NCBI GenBank assembly: GCA_020086605.1
Contig: JACBWW010000015.1
Location: 4,558,288 to 4,622,287, forward strand
DNA from: Lanius collurio
Taxonomy: Eukaryota > Chordata > Aves > Passeriformes > Laniidae
DNA: 64,000 nt
Reading direction: 5' to 3'
Shown: in pieces, positions 50,601-62,931 of the stretch
How the letters are laid out: each line of letters opens with the position of its first letter
Position numbering within the stretch: position 1 is the stretch's first letter
The notes under the pieces: model-generated
The model's database searches: none
Told to the model about the DNA's origin: nothing
The model's input: the letters and a program-made list of their open reading frames with translations, nothing else
Translations under genes and position numbers: made by a program

Positions 50601-52344
50601 CAGGCTGGATTTGTCTTGAAATGTGTTTCACATAATAGTCCTAAGGCATACAGGAAAATATTGTGTGATTCCTCAGTTTTATCAAATGCATATAAGAATG
50701 AAACGGTGTATGATTTTCCAGATTTTCTAAGAATCTTTTTCTTAAAAGTCATCAACTCCTTAATGTAGCTGCTCTTCTAAGGTTTTTTGGGCACCAAATA
50801 GACCATGAATAAGAATCTTCCAGTTTTTCAATCCAGTAAGGAGCCAAAGCTAGGAATAATTTGTTGTGATCAAGAACAATAAAAAATCCATCCAAAATGG
50901 ATTTTCTCTGCTCTACAGATGCTTTAAAAATGTCCCAAATAAATTAAAACATCACTCAATGCCAATGAAAGCTGTGGAGCTTTTGTATGACTATTTTGAT
51001 CTCACAAAGCTATTCTTTTTTCAAAATGTGAACTATTGGAGCATCCACCTATGGTTCTAATTTTCCTAGTGGATAAGAAAAAGAGATATGACAGAGACAT
51101 GGGAACCAAAACAGACATTTTTATTTATACCATACAAAGCTATTTTGATTCCCATTTCTTTCATGACAGTTGGATTAAAATTAATAGAGGAGATGGAAAT
51201 CTTTGCAAAGTCCTAAAAATCATGTCCTTCTTAACTTCACTGTGGCATCTTTAATGCAGGCATTGCAATCTGGGACATGCATTACCATACACTTAAGTTT
51301 TGCAATCTGTTCTCACAAATCAATTTTACACAGCTGGAGAATACAGGCAAGTTTGTATTTGAGCTATAAAGATGTTTCAGAGGGGAAAAGAATGAAAACA
51401 GTGTTGTAGCTGCAAACAAATCAATTGGACTGTATTAAAACTAAATTCATGATGTCAAAGATGGATGTAGAGACAGAAACAGGGACAGAGATTACCATGG
51501 GGTCTAGACACATACAGTGATTAATCATCACACACATCTGGAAAAGAAAAGCACAAGCACAAAGAATTTTTTTTCTTCTTTGTCTAGACAGTTTAGAAAG
51601 AAAGAAAATTTTATTATGTTCTTCATGGATGAAGGAAAAGATGAAATAGATATTAACTGTCCTCCATTTGCACCAAACTGAAAATGTGTCTTACAGTCAT
51701 ATTTTTTTATAATTTGGAAACAATACCATAACTCATTTTTATACTCAGGACATAATTATATCTGTTTCTTTTTCAAAGATTTATTTCAATTTTAACAACA
51801 TATTAAATAATTATATTGAGGTTAATTTAGAAAAAAACGAATTTAATTAAATTCAGCAAATTTGAATACAGGAAAGATGCTATACAGGGATTTTTTGTAT
51901 TTTTTTTCTTTTCAATGGGTTTTGCAATTACAGTCTAAAACTTATTCAGATGTAAGGATCACTGAATGCAATTCTAATTACTGGGAACATGACTCTTTTT
52001 GGCTACACAGGATAAGATAAAATGAAAAGTCTATTTAAATCTTTTTTTTTCCACGAGCACAGAATACTGAGCCAGCACTATAGTGCTCAGAAACTAGCTG
52101 ACAAATTTTTCAGCTTTGGAGACAAATTTCACCTTCATATAGAAGCTGATAAAACAAATATGTTTGTAGTGCCATATGATAAATAGAACCTATTAGTATA
52201 AAAAAGTAATTCTGCAGAAATAGCTGTGAGGATTAGGTCATAGAAGCATCTGCATGTCAGCTGGGAGCAATACACCAGATTTATTTAGGATTACTTGATA
52301 GTTACTAGGTTCATGGAGTGGGAAGAGGAGGAAATATTTCACTA

Positions 52345-52367
52345 TTTTTTTTTTCTTTTTCTTTTAG
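52345..52367 (+). other. Polypyrimidine tract ending in AG
   Basis: A T/C run of 21 bases ends in AG at 52366-52367, resembling a 3' splice site. The sequence that follows is open for only a short way, and no partner donor or protein homology is visible, so no exon is called. Confidence 0.2.
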
Positions 52368-55300
52368 CCTCTGTATAAACTTCCCAAATACTCATTTTAC
52401 TCTGGTTTTACCACAACAGGTGGCAACAAAAGCCTTGCTTATTTCTTGTACTTGTGTAATTGAACACTGAGTACTGTGTTCAGTATGTGCCAAGAGCAGA
52501 AAGATTTTTCAGTCTATTCCTGCTGCAGATCTATGCATATCTACTCCTGAAACTGGCTTTTGCCAGCTGGATACTCTCTAGAAGTGGTATCACCTTCAGG
52601 GCTTTCATCTGAGCTGACTGCTTACAAAAACTGCCTTCCAGCCTGCTTTAGGTTACTGTTTAACCTCAGAAACCTAAAGAAGCAGTCAATGTTTTTCTGT
52701 ATTTCCTGAGAGTGGGAGGAAAGAAGTATATGCACAGAAGTATTTTGGACTTCCTTTCATATTTATAATGATCCAGGAGAGGATTTAGGTGGTTTTCTCA
52801 GCTGAGTTCAGGACAAGATATATAGGGACTGATATAGGGTTGTTGGTCATTATTTTCTTATGAAAGCATTATAAAATCTTTGTGATTATTTACACTATTT
52901 TTCTCTTTCTCCCACCCTGCTTATGTAGCTTATGTTCTGTTAAAGGAAAACATGATTTAAGACTCATTTTAAAATGTCTCTAGGAATGACATAGTCATTA
53001 GAAAAAAGAAAAAGCAGTGCAAGCCAGGTGGAAAAAAATAGGATGGTAGAATGAAATACCTCTGAGGACAGTTTTGTTGTACAACATTTGGCCTTAAATA
53101 AATGTATGGGCCTGCTTCTGAAAATATATTACATTTGTCAAAGGAACAGTAATTAAACTGCTCCCTCTAAGCCTTTTTGATAGGCCATTTTCAGAATGAA
53201 TGGTTGAGGCTGAGAAAGGGCACTTGGCATTTAAGAACCCTACCTTTAGGGTATTATTCTCCTTGCTTTCTCATGCTCACACAATGTTGTTTTTTTCCTA
53301 CCATCTTTGAACAATGCTAATAATCACTGTTTTTGTTAGGGAAAACCTGTAAAATATGAAATAATTGTCATGTAACTGTAATTGGCATTGTCATTAAAAC
53401 AAGAGATCAGTTTGCCACATCTTATATTAAACCTGAAGAGAGAAATATAAAGAGTTAATCATGGTGAAAATGGCAAAGTTTGCGTTTTGTGATTAATTAA
53501 TGGAAACTGATGTAAGACACAGTCATTTATACTAGATCACTCAAAATAATAATTACCTTCTTAAAATGGTGTTATAATGAGTAATTAATAATAAAAAAAG
53601 ACACTCTCTGTCCAAGATCTGTAATGTATTTCTTTAAATGAGATAAGCAATATCAGATGTGATGAAGTGATGCCCCAACTCATTGTTAAGAAAACTGGCA
53701 GATTCTAGAAACTTTTTCCAAAAATTGATTTAACATAATTTATGTTTAAAATAATTTTTGACCAATATTACTGTTTCATATGACCTGTATCTGGGACCCA
53801 TATTTCTACAATATAGTGATGATCACACTCACAATAGCATATCTGTATATAAGAAACAAAGGTTAAATAAATATAAAGAACTGTCTTTCATTTCCCTTAA
53901 TGCAGAAATTTCAAGAAAATAAATTGCAACAGAGTGAAATCAATAAAATTCTCTAGAATTTATCTCTAGAATTATTCATGAATTCACAATGCCAGGTGAC
54001 AGAAAAGTCTTTACTTTTTATAATCTATTGCAGGACATATTTTACATTAATTCAGACAATCACAACCCTATTGAAACAATTTTACACCTTTATGATATTT
54101 CTTTTCTGATTTGTGTACACCATGTGGCAGTTCATTTCCATGGACTGCAAATGTGAATTTCCAGACTGCCTAAAATGGACATTATGTGTCATATATTTAC
54201 TGCATTAAGGTATTTTATTTTGTTTTTCTTAACTTTTTTTCCAGTTTTCAGAATCTAGCTGTTGGAAGATTGCTCAGATGCAAGAATTTTTCCAGCTATG
54301 GAGGTGGAAAAAAGTCTGTATCTGTTTATCAATCTCAGTTTGTTGAATTTAGATTCTCAGGGTAATTGTTTTACTTTGTGCTGTAGCAATAGGTATTATA
54401 CTTTGTATGTTTAAACTGTGACAATAATAGAATGCCAGCACTCTTGTACAGACTATAGTCTTTGTGGCCATCTTAGAAACTTCTGAGCTCCTTTAGTTTT
54501 TCTTTTGCTTTTAGGTTATTCTTCTGAAAAAACTCAGAAGTTTAGAAACTATAAATACTGTCAATATGCAGTCCTTATGGATACACTATAATAAAAATAA
54601 AGCCATCTTTATTTTTTCAGTCAAAAACAAAGGATATCTGAAGAAAATGTAGAATGAGTGACTTTGCAATAACAGGTCTGATAGAAACAACCAGAATCAT
54701 TGAAAAGTCTTACAAAAGAGAACATATACGGAAACTTGGAGAAAAACAATGGAATTAGAATACCAGAAATGCTAATAATCAGGAGTGTTTTTTCCTTCTG
54801 TAAGAATATAAATGTTATTCCAGTTAAAACAAAACAATAGAGACTTGATTTCTCTTTTGAAAAATTGCTTCATTCACCATGTTTTAAGTGTGATAAAAGG
54901 AATTTACATAATTTTTCTACTAATTATAAGAAAAATGTAATTATAAAGGGAAAAATATATAACAATTCTGAAGAAACAGGTTATTTGGCCATGAAAGAGA
55001 ATATTTTACATTTTCTCTTAAGACAAGTACAAATTTCTAAAACCTTATGTTATATGACTGCCACAGACTATGCACCTGCACAGTTGCTTTCATGACAACT
55101 ATCACAAGTTCAGCAATAGTTTTGCAAAGCAGATGCAGTGCTATCTGATCCAGGTAGTTCCTACATTTCTATGAGGGAAGTTAAGTAGAATCTGGTGAAG
55201 AATAAACATATTCTACCTCAATTTCTCCTTTTCACAATCAGCTGGTACAATAAGACAATTCTCACTAACAGTTCTTACAGGTACTCATCTCTGACTAATT

Positions 55301-55999
55301 TACATGGGAATATTTGTCACAAAGAAAGCTTTTTTAAAAATTGTTATTTTTCCCTTCACTCTACATGCACAAATGCACATGTGCATTATGTGTAAAATTA
55401 GCTAGTTATTGATGTCTATTTTTATCTCTTAGTATGAATTAATAATTTTCTTTCACTTTTTACTAAATATGTAAAATATGTAAAGTATGTACTAATATTT
55501 ATCAGCTTCTTTTCATAAATAAAAAAAGAAAAATATGCATTAATCAACTTAAAGCTCTCTGTGATTAAATATCTTTCTCTAATGGTGTTCATTGGAAGTC
55601 TAGTTAAATAAGCTTGATGTAAAGCAAATGCTTCAATCTATCGTTCCATTCAAGTTAAAAGTAACATGCAATTTGGTGTCTTAGTGAAATGGTGACAAAC
55701 GTCTTTAATAACTCTCTCTCTGCTGAGAGTTTCCACATTTGTAAGACCAAAAGCAGGTACAATTTTAAATGTCACAAGCCAATGTTTATTGCCAAACTTT
55801 GGTATGGAGAGAGAGAAAGATGAGCCACAATGCAGACATTTACTAAAATCAAAATACCCTCAGTGATATTTGCACATGAGTTGGTAGACACTATAATCTG
55901 TGAAGCATTGTTAACAATTAAGCTTGTTTCATATTGCATTAAGAAAAGTTGCCCTGGTTATTGACCATTCTTTTGGAAAAGGACAAGCGGACATGTGTA

Positions 56000-56071
56000 G
56001 GGCCAGGAACTGGACTCAATAATCCTTGTGGTTCCTTCCTAACTCGGGATGTTCTATGGTTCTTTGATTCT
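56000..56071 (+). mobile_element. CR1-type 3' tail, sense orientation
   Basis: 'aactggactcaataatcctt', 'gtggttccttcctaactcgg' and 'gttctatggttctttgattc' occur in the order of a CR1 3' end with its repeated tail unit. Only the last ~70 bp are present, a heavily 5'-truncated or decayed insertion. Confidence 0.84.
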
Positions 56072-56914
56072 GTTGTTACAATGCATTTGTTTAACTCCAT
56101 AAGATGGAAAGTGGAAAGCTTTAGATGTTTAAAGCTAAATATCTATATTCATTTTGAATGAACTTTTAGGTCATTCTCTGAAAATGTTCTGTGCTCAATT
56201 CAGAAAATGAAGAAGAGTGATCTTATGGGAGGGTAGAAAGAAATCCTTGGATTTGTTGGCCTCCAAGCACGAAGAATCAGTACAAATGGGAGATTAATCA
56301 TGTGCACAAACTATACACAGTGCACATAATAAACGCAACAAACAGAGCTTTGAAAATAACAAGGTTCTAAACAAAGGAAATGAGGTCAAGAGGAATCAAA
56401 GTAGCAGCAAATAGTCTTCATGACAAATACTGCACTCTACATCTGCAGTCCATAATTTCTCCACTGAGAAGAGAGTTGCAAAGCTAGGGAAGGCACGTAT
56501 TTCCTTTCCTAAATCTGCAGCAATGCCTCCCTTGGTCACAACGTCCACTTCCTGCTAGTATGGAAGAACATTAAATCTTCTTTTGTGAACTGCAGGAATT
56601 CTCACCAAAGACCTGAACAAAAGAATGGATTGATGCCTCTGTAAAATGTTTCTACAATGGTTTTAGTACCTTTGAAATAGATAGTTAATCTCACAACTTC
56701 TAAATTTATGAAAATTTAGCTGCAGCAAAAAGGAGTAATTAAATGTCAATAAAATGTAATGATTTATTAGTAGATACTGCTGGTGAATAGAAAAATTGAA
56801 TAACTGAAAATGCTCATCAAGTTTTCAATAATTTTAGTGAAGCCTGAATACTTAGATGCACACTTTTTTCTTCTAAATGATACTGATGCCAACAGTTATT
56901 AAAGGAAAATCTTC
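56072..56914. other. Anonymous AT-rich DNA
   Basis: No supported gene or repeat. The 5' part of the LTR that follows may extend leftwards here in decayed form. Confidence 0.45.
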
Positions 56915-57277
56915 CAGTAGGGACAGATGACCCCCTGACCACAGGGATAGTTCATACCATACGACATCATGATCAGTGTATGAAGTGAGGGGAAGAAGAA
57001 GGAAGCAGGGGGCTGTTAGGAGTTATGGCATTTGTCCTCCAAAGTCACTGTTGACATATGATGGAACCAAGCTTTCCTGGGGATGGTTGAACACCTGCTT
57101 GTAGATGGGAAGTGGTGAATTATTACCTTGTTTTACTTTGCTTGCAGACAGAGTGTTTTACTTTTCTTTCCTTATTAAAATATCTCAACCCTCAAGTTTT
57201 CCCCACTTCTGTCCCTAAGCCCAGTGTTGGGGGAGTCAGCAAGGGTGTTCAGTTGTTCTCTGGGTGTAAACCATAGA
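56915..57277 (+). mobile_element. Avian ERVL-type LTR fragment, plus strand
   Basis: The block follows, from memory, a common avian LTR in sense order. It contains 'cataccatacgacatcatga', 'agtgtatgaagtgagggga', 'tttcctggggatggttgaac', 'acctgcttgtagatgggaag', 'tattaaaatatctcaaccct' and ends 'tgggtgtaaaccataga'. An ATTAAA poly(A) signal lies at 57174-57179, about 100 bp before the end. The 5' part is missing or too diverged, so the left edge is approximate and no target duplication is claimed. There is no internal retroviral sequence. Confidence 0.78.
57174..57179 (+). promoter_or_regulatory. LTR poly(A) signal ATTAAA
   Basis: Sense-strand ATTAAA in the R region of the LTR fragment that ends near 57277. 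Confidence 0.6.
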
Positions 57278-60200
57278 CCTGGTTATAGCAATCTGACAAA
57301 TAAATATATAAATATATAAGAAACTTTGACAGAAGAAAGATTTGCAATGAGACACAGAAAAGGAAGTGAGAGATGCCTTCCATCTTCTTAAAGGTGTTTT
57401 AGGACCACAAGAGGATACAAAATAAAACATAAAAACCCCAACATGCAAAAACTCCAGCACACAAAATATGTCCTGGATGAAAAAATAGTGTTGCTAATAT
57501 AGCTGGTTTTTTCACTGTTTTGGTTGGTGAACTCTTAGATTGTGTAGACCATGGACATACACTCAAAAAAAGAATCAATTACTGTAGAGCAAGAGTCTCA
57601 AATATCTGTTGCATCTGCAGGGCTTATAAGGAAGCTGTTTTACTGGTCAATATTCAGTGTTCTTTGAGACTACAGCACGAGACTGTGATTTTGGCAATGT
57701 TTTCAGTAAACTTCACAACTGAGCAAAAAAAATTCAATATGGATGGAAACCTTCTCAAATGTACTTTCTTTGTAAATACACTTTCTAACCTGTTTCTTTC
57801 CCTCATAGGTTTTATGTTGTTGAAGTATGATGTCACACATCTTTCCCCTAGTCCACCTTCCCAGGTGGAACTACTTTTTCTAGGGCCATCCACCAATGAC
57901 AGAGCGTCTAATAAATGAGACAAAACTATTTTTATTTTCCCGGGCTAAAGGGGTTGATGAGTACACTGAGCAGAGCTTGCTACCATCACAAGAGATGCAT
58001 AAAAATATGAAGTATTTAGGAGATTTAATCTCTTGATCCATGCTTGTGATTAATTCTGATGACTGTTAAACAAATGCCAGTTAAAATGTCTGCTCTTCAA
58101 AGTCTGATTATGTATGCTGTGGGCAAAGCTTTCCCCTTTGCTTTGGCGTGCTGCGCACCGAACCACTGGAAAAGGCATGGTGGCTCAAGGGCAGGATTTG
58201 GTAGTTGGGATCTGGAGTGGGCAGTCGTTTTACTAAATGTGTGTTAGATCCTCAATTTAAAGTGCCAAAGCATATCTCAGGATTAAAGCAATACCATTCC
58301 CATCAAAATCAATGGAGATTTCATTAATATACTCTCACACAGTGCTTCAAAAGCCTGCTTTTAGCTTCCCAAAGCAGGAAAGGGTGTGTTTATTCAAATA
58401 ATGTTAATTTATAAGAAGTTACATTAATAACTTACAATAAAATTAGTGCTAAGACTTTTGACTTTGAAGATTTAGTGGCAAGTATTTTAGGTCCATAATA
58501 TTAAAGTCAAAGAGCAGAGTAACGTGAATCAGAAAGAGATGATAGAGGAATAGTAAATATTGAAGGAGAATGTAACTAGATAGAAAATATAAAGAACATT
58601 TAAAAGGCTAATAAATTACAAAGCCAGTTCAATGCAGATAAATGCAGAACAGTGGTGACTTTGATGAGTCTTTATAACACAACTGTGCATGCATTATAAA
58701 ATAGGAAGAACAAAAAGTGTTCAAGTCAAAAGAAAACTGTGTGTCATTGATGTAGGAAAAGAAAGCTCACAGACGTCTTAACACATGGATGAATGATGAC
58801 TTTGAGAGAGTCTGTATGACAGAAGACTGTTTTTCATAAAGTAGAAGTATGAAAGAGCAGGGCCTAAAAAATAAGAGAGGGAAAGAAAGATAAATTCTAC
58901 ATGGAGTTTAAAGTATAAAGAACCACATCAATGTTTCTGTAGAGGAAAAAGAATGATGTAGATGAATTGTTCTCACTATATTTCTAGCACTGATCTGACC
59001 ATGCCCATTACACAAAAGTAGTATTTACAGGAAGGATTGCCTTCTGTTTGGCCACTGTGCAGTGATTATTTCTCAAGCGCTTATTTTTCATGAGCAGTAA
59101 AAATACATTGACAAGGATAATAACATTCACACACAAAAGACACAGATGGGGGAGAAAAATAGATATGAATATACGAAAAGGTATGCAGGAAAGGAGAAGA
59201 AAGAATCCAAAAGCTAAAAGGATTAAGAGAGAAATGGAAGTGAAGTTGAAGCAAGGGAGGGAAAAATGTTCTAAAATACATCTTTTGGCTCAGATTTCCA
59301 TAGCCAGCTTTAAACAAAGAGGTATTTCGGGTCTACTGCAATATGTAGGCTTTCTACAACACATCTGTTCAGTTTGGTTGAAATTAAGGACTGTTCATTT
59401 CAGTGTCTCCTGACTGACTATTGGGACCAGCCGCTATTCCTTGCTGTACTGTGGTTCCTTGTCCTCTCTCCCTCCTAGGCTGTTGCTCCTTCTCTTAGGG
59501 ATATTTAGCACACTAGTGAGCAACAGCAGCCAAAATGTGTATCTACCTCACAAGATTCCTGAAACTCTTTCCCTCTCAACTAGTGAATCTCCAGCTTTTT
59601 GAAGCACTATGCAAAAACTTCAGTCAGGAATTATCCTTTCAGTCAAGCACTTCTTCTCACTGTGGAGGTAAAGTATACAACTGGATACCTGAAGACCATG
59701 AAGATCATTCAACCTAAGTTCAAGCATTTTTTTTTTTCTGGCGGTTAAGTTAATGTATAAGCAGACACTCTATGGGATTTTGGTGTCAGACTGGTGTTAG
59801 ACCAGACAGATAACTCCAAAATATAATTGCCAGATTAACACCTTCAGATCTTTCAGGTGCAGCAATTCCATTTTGTCTCTAGCAGAGTCAGAAACTGCTT
59901 GACCTTAAATAAAATGATGCACACGTTAGACATTAAGCAGTTCGAAAATTAAACATAAGATGCTAATGGTTTTAGAAGCACCATTTTTTGAGACATCTAA
60001 ACAAACATATCAAGAAGTAATTTTGGTTGTAGGCATCTCAGTTCTAAGAGCAACCCAGGCTAGGCTCTTGAGTCATTCTAAGAAAGTCACAACAGAAGGG
60101 GATATGTCTTATCTGAGAAAGATGCTATATTAGTTTCCCCACAGAGTCACACAGCTATTACAAATTAGTTTGCATTCCAATTTATAATTTCAAAGACTTT

Positions 60201-62019
60201 TCTCAAGGAGAAGAAAATAGCTGAAATAAAAATTGGAATTCTAATATCATTGCATGACTCTGGGGCAAAATTTCTTTTTTTCTACTGCAATCTAATTTTA
60301 TTCAAAGATTCAAAGAAAATCACCTTACTAAACTCATGTAAACCAGAATGCACTATAGTTCCATTTTGGCATAAATGACTTTCTGTCAAGTGTGGATCAG
60401 TGGTGTTAAAAAAAAATGGGTGCCCTGAGTGTGTGCTAGCCTGGATGCTAAAATATTTACTAGAGTTTCTGTGTGTTTAACTTGCCCTAGAGTATAGTTG
60501 GTGTGCTTTAGTTCCAATTTTTTAATGATACTACTACTCCTGCCAGTAATTTTTATACCAGCTGCACTGGACTAATTATGTGCTTTTCTCAAAAGTCTAT
60601 TTTTGAAATAATTATGGCCTTTGAGCATGTAATAGACAGCAAGATTTGGGTACAGAAAAGTAAAAAAACTTTCCATTTGAGCATAAAGGATAAAAAAGGT
60701 GGCATATCATTGTTACGTTCTCATTTTGAATGCATCAACCTGTTCACCATGTCAAGGTGTCTGTCTAATAAAGCTTTGTTCCCTTATGTCCATGTTGCTT
60801 CAGTTAGATTTCTTGTTTGTTGGTTTGGGGTTTTTTTTAATTATTTCTCATTAACTGCATTTTGCAAGCTTCTTTAAGTCAAAGGAAATAAATACTAGCA
60901 CTGCTAACTGTACTGTAGGATCATTAATGGTGTCTTATGGCCAGAAGTTTCTTTTGTTTTATCTCCGTTCCTGACTTGAAATTGCTGAAGAGCTGAGGCT
61001 TGTCCCCATGCATACTGCAAGGTCACCTCAAAAACGATGTGAGACTGTCTGCAGTTTGAAGACTATTTGTGAACAGTCTGCTTAGTTGCTGACTTCTGTT
61101 ATTTTATAGAAATTAAGTCAAATATGGAAAATTGTTGTGTTTTTAAAGGTTTTTTTCTGGGGCATGTGTAGGGGTATATTTCAGATCTTTGAGCTGGTCT
61201 AAGCCACAAGATCCTTTTAAAGTTAATGAGAAAGTCACAGCTAGAATGGCATGTGATAATCTGAAAATTTGCCCCTTACTGCCTCTTAAGATTTTCTGTG
61301 TCATATGTTATGGTAATAAATGGTTCTCAGCATGAGGTTGATTGAAAGGGGTATAGCTGCATGAAGCAAAGAACTTGTCTTTTCTTCATGATCTCTGGAT
61401 AATGTTATTAGCATATGCAGGATCAGCTCTGAGAATAAGCAGCCTTTGTGATCAGGGAGCCTGGAATTACATCAATTTGAGTGAATTTAAATATACTTTC
61501 ATATAATTGTTCATTTGAAATTTTGTCCCTTAAAAGGAACAGAACAAATATATGGTCTTTTTTTCTCTGCATTATTGTTGACTACCCTTAATGTGGCTCT
61601 GCCATAGTAAGTTGCAGGGCCTGTGCTTTTCAGATTATTCTAAAAAGTCCTTGGCCTTGAAAAAGTCGAAAGAATATATCAAATTGAATGGAATAGCCAC
61701 TAGGAGACTCTAGTCAGAAAGCTTTTTTGTACATGACTGTATATGGTACATATTATTAGTTTTGAAAAGTTATTTTCAGTTGTAATATTTATTATCAAGG
61801 TCAGGAGGAACCAGGATTCATTCACATATGTAGGAAAAAAGGTATAGTTGAGGAGGTTCTTGATTTTTCTTCCTTTTTAAAATGTTTAAGTAAACCCAAG
61901 ATGAGTAAAATAACCATTCTCCAAACAAAACCAAAAAAAAAAACCTCCAAAGCTGTGTTGCTTTTCATGAATTCCATTTATTGTTCTAAAAAACTAATTT
62001 TAAATAGATAAGAACACAG
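57278..62019. other. Gene-poor AT-rich DNA
   Basis: No gene supported. The frame at 57520-57918 (132 codons) starts from TTG and its first ATG is about 70 codons in. The frame at 59090-59413 is a lysine- and arginine-rich product of a purine-rich tract. Neither has a known domain. Confidence 0.5.
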
Positions 62020-62410
62020 GTGAATTGTCGCGTTCTCCTCAGCTGGTTCCATGTCACAACCTTCCTGAAAGCATCTCCAGGACAAAGCCACCCAGTGCAG
62101 CCAGCACACACACACAGAGCAGACAGCTGGCTAAAACAGTCTGACCATGAAATGAGCAGCAAGAGCCTTTGCATAGGGTTCTACAGGAGAGATTTAATGT
62201 GTCTGCACCCCTGCAAGGGTTCAGGGAAGTCTCCACGGGGAGAACAAAGAGGGGCCCAGGGTAAGGGAACTGATGAAACAACTCCCAGGATGTATCAAGT
62301 ACCAAGGGTTGTAGCCACCAATGGAGCCAAGCAGGGGAGCAGAACTGAGGAACATCAGCATAACAGAGCATTCTGGGGAAGCTTTCTCAGCAGGCCCACA
62401 GGTCTCTACA
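62020..62410 (-). mobile_element. GC-richer repeat-like block, possibly an old LTR
   Basis: Composition shifts to GC-rich with blocks such as 'ctgcacccctgcaagggttc' and 'agaggggcccagggtaag'. On the minus strand an ATTAAA (complement of about 62194-62199) sits beside GC-rich sequence, as in LTRs. Open frames of 151 codons (plus) and 105 codons (minus) overlap here, which fits low stop density rather than coding. A short CA array lies at about 62104-62116. I cannot name a family or fix the ends. Confidence 0.33.
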
Positions 62411-62815
62411 GCAAATTAATGAAGAAATTGCTTTATCAATACTTTCTTGTACAACTTAGGAAGTATCTAACTTAACGTTCATGTAGAGAGGGTAATTGCT
62501 GGAGAGAAATTCTAGGTTTGGAACAAAATACACCAATTTAAAATTTTCTGAATTTAGCTGCAGAGATTTTCAAGGCATTATTCTAGAAAATCTGATAACA
62601 GACATATTACACATAAGAAGCAATACCCACCACTCTCGTTCTCTGAGGCCTTTTTGACCGACTGTAGTGGTATTATTAAAATCAGAATATGAAAATTGTA
62701 CAAGACCTGATTGTGGGGAGTGTTCTTAGAAACCTATTTAACCCCCTATTAGTGAGGGCCTGTTTTCCTGAAATCTACAGCTTCCTAAACCTGCAGCTGG
62801 CCTGGAATGATGCAG
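62411..62815. other. Anonymous DNA
   Basis: Nothing recognised before the CR1 tail, though diverged CR1 3' UTR may extend leftwards from 62816. Confidence 0.45.
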
Positions 62816-62931
62816 CTAGGTGATGTGGTTTAGTAGATTAGGGGTTACAGTGATAGGGCTCGGTTGACAGCTGGACTTGATAATCTTAAAGGTCTCTTCC
62901 AACCTTGAAGTTTGTATGATTTTATGATTCT
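62816..62931 (+). mobile_element. CR1 3' end, sense orientation
   Basis: 'aggtgatgtggtttagtaga', 'ctggacttgataatcttaaa', 'ggtctcttccaaccttgaag' and 'tatgattttatgattct' follow the CR1 3' UTR in order and finish with the tail repeat. The copy is 5'-truncated. Confidence 0.9.

Larger units (their letters stand above)
41444..55999. other. Long gene-poor AT-rich stretch
   Basis: Nearly 15 kb in which I recognise no gene, RNA, LTR or CR1 copy. The longest open frame is 43115-43507 (130 codons, plus), with a shorter minus-strand frame overlapping it. It has no domain I know. The near absence of recognisable transposons contrasts with the LTR cluster at 31.9-35.3 kb. Confidence 0.5.

Noticed and set aside
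52345..52367. 3' splice-site-like polypyrimidine tract and AG
   Set aside because: Such tracts are common in AT-rich DNA. No exon with coding character or donor site follows.
57520..57918. 132-codon open frame, among the longest in the window without N
   Set aside because: It starts from TTG and the first ATG leaves about half the length. No domain is recognised, and an 89-codon antisense frame overlaps it.
59090..59413. 107-codon basic open frame resembling a nuclear-localised protein
   Set aside because: The lysine and arginine content comes from a purine-rich tract. No domain is recognised.
62020..62475. 151-codon plus-strand frame
   Set aside because: Starts from GTG, lies in a repeat-like GC-rich block, has an overlapping minus-strand frame and shows no domain.
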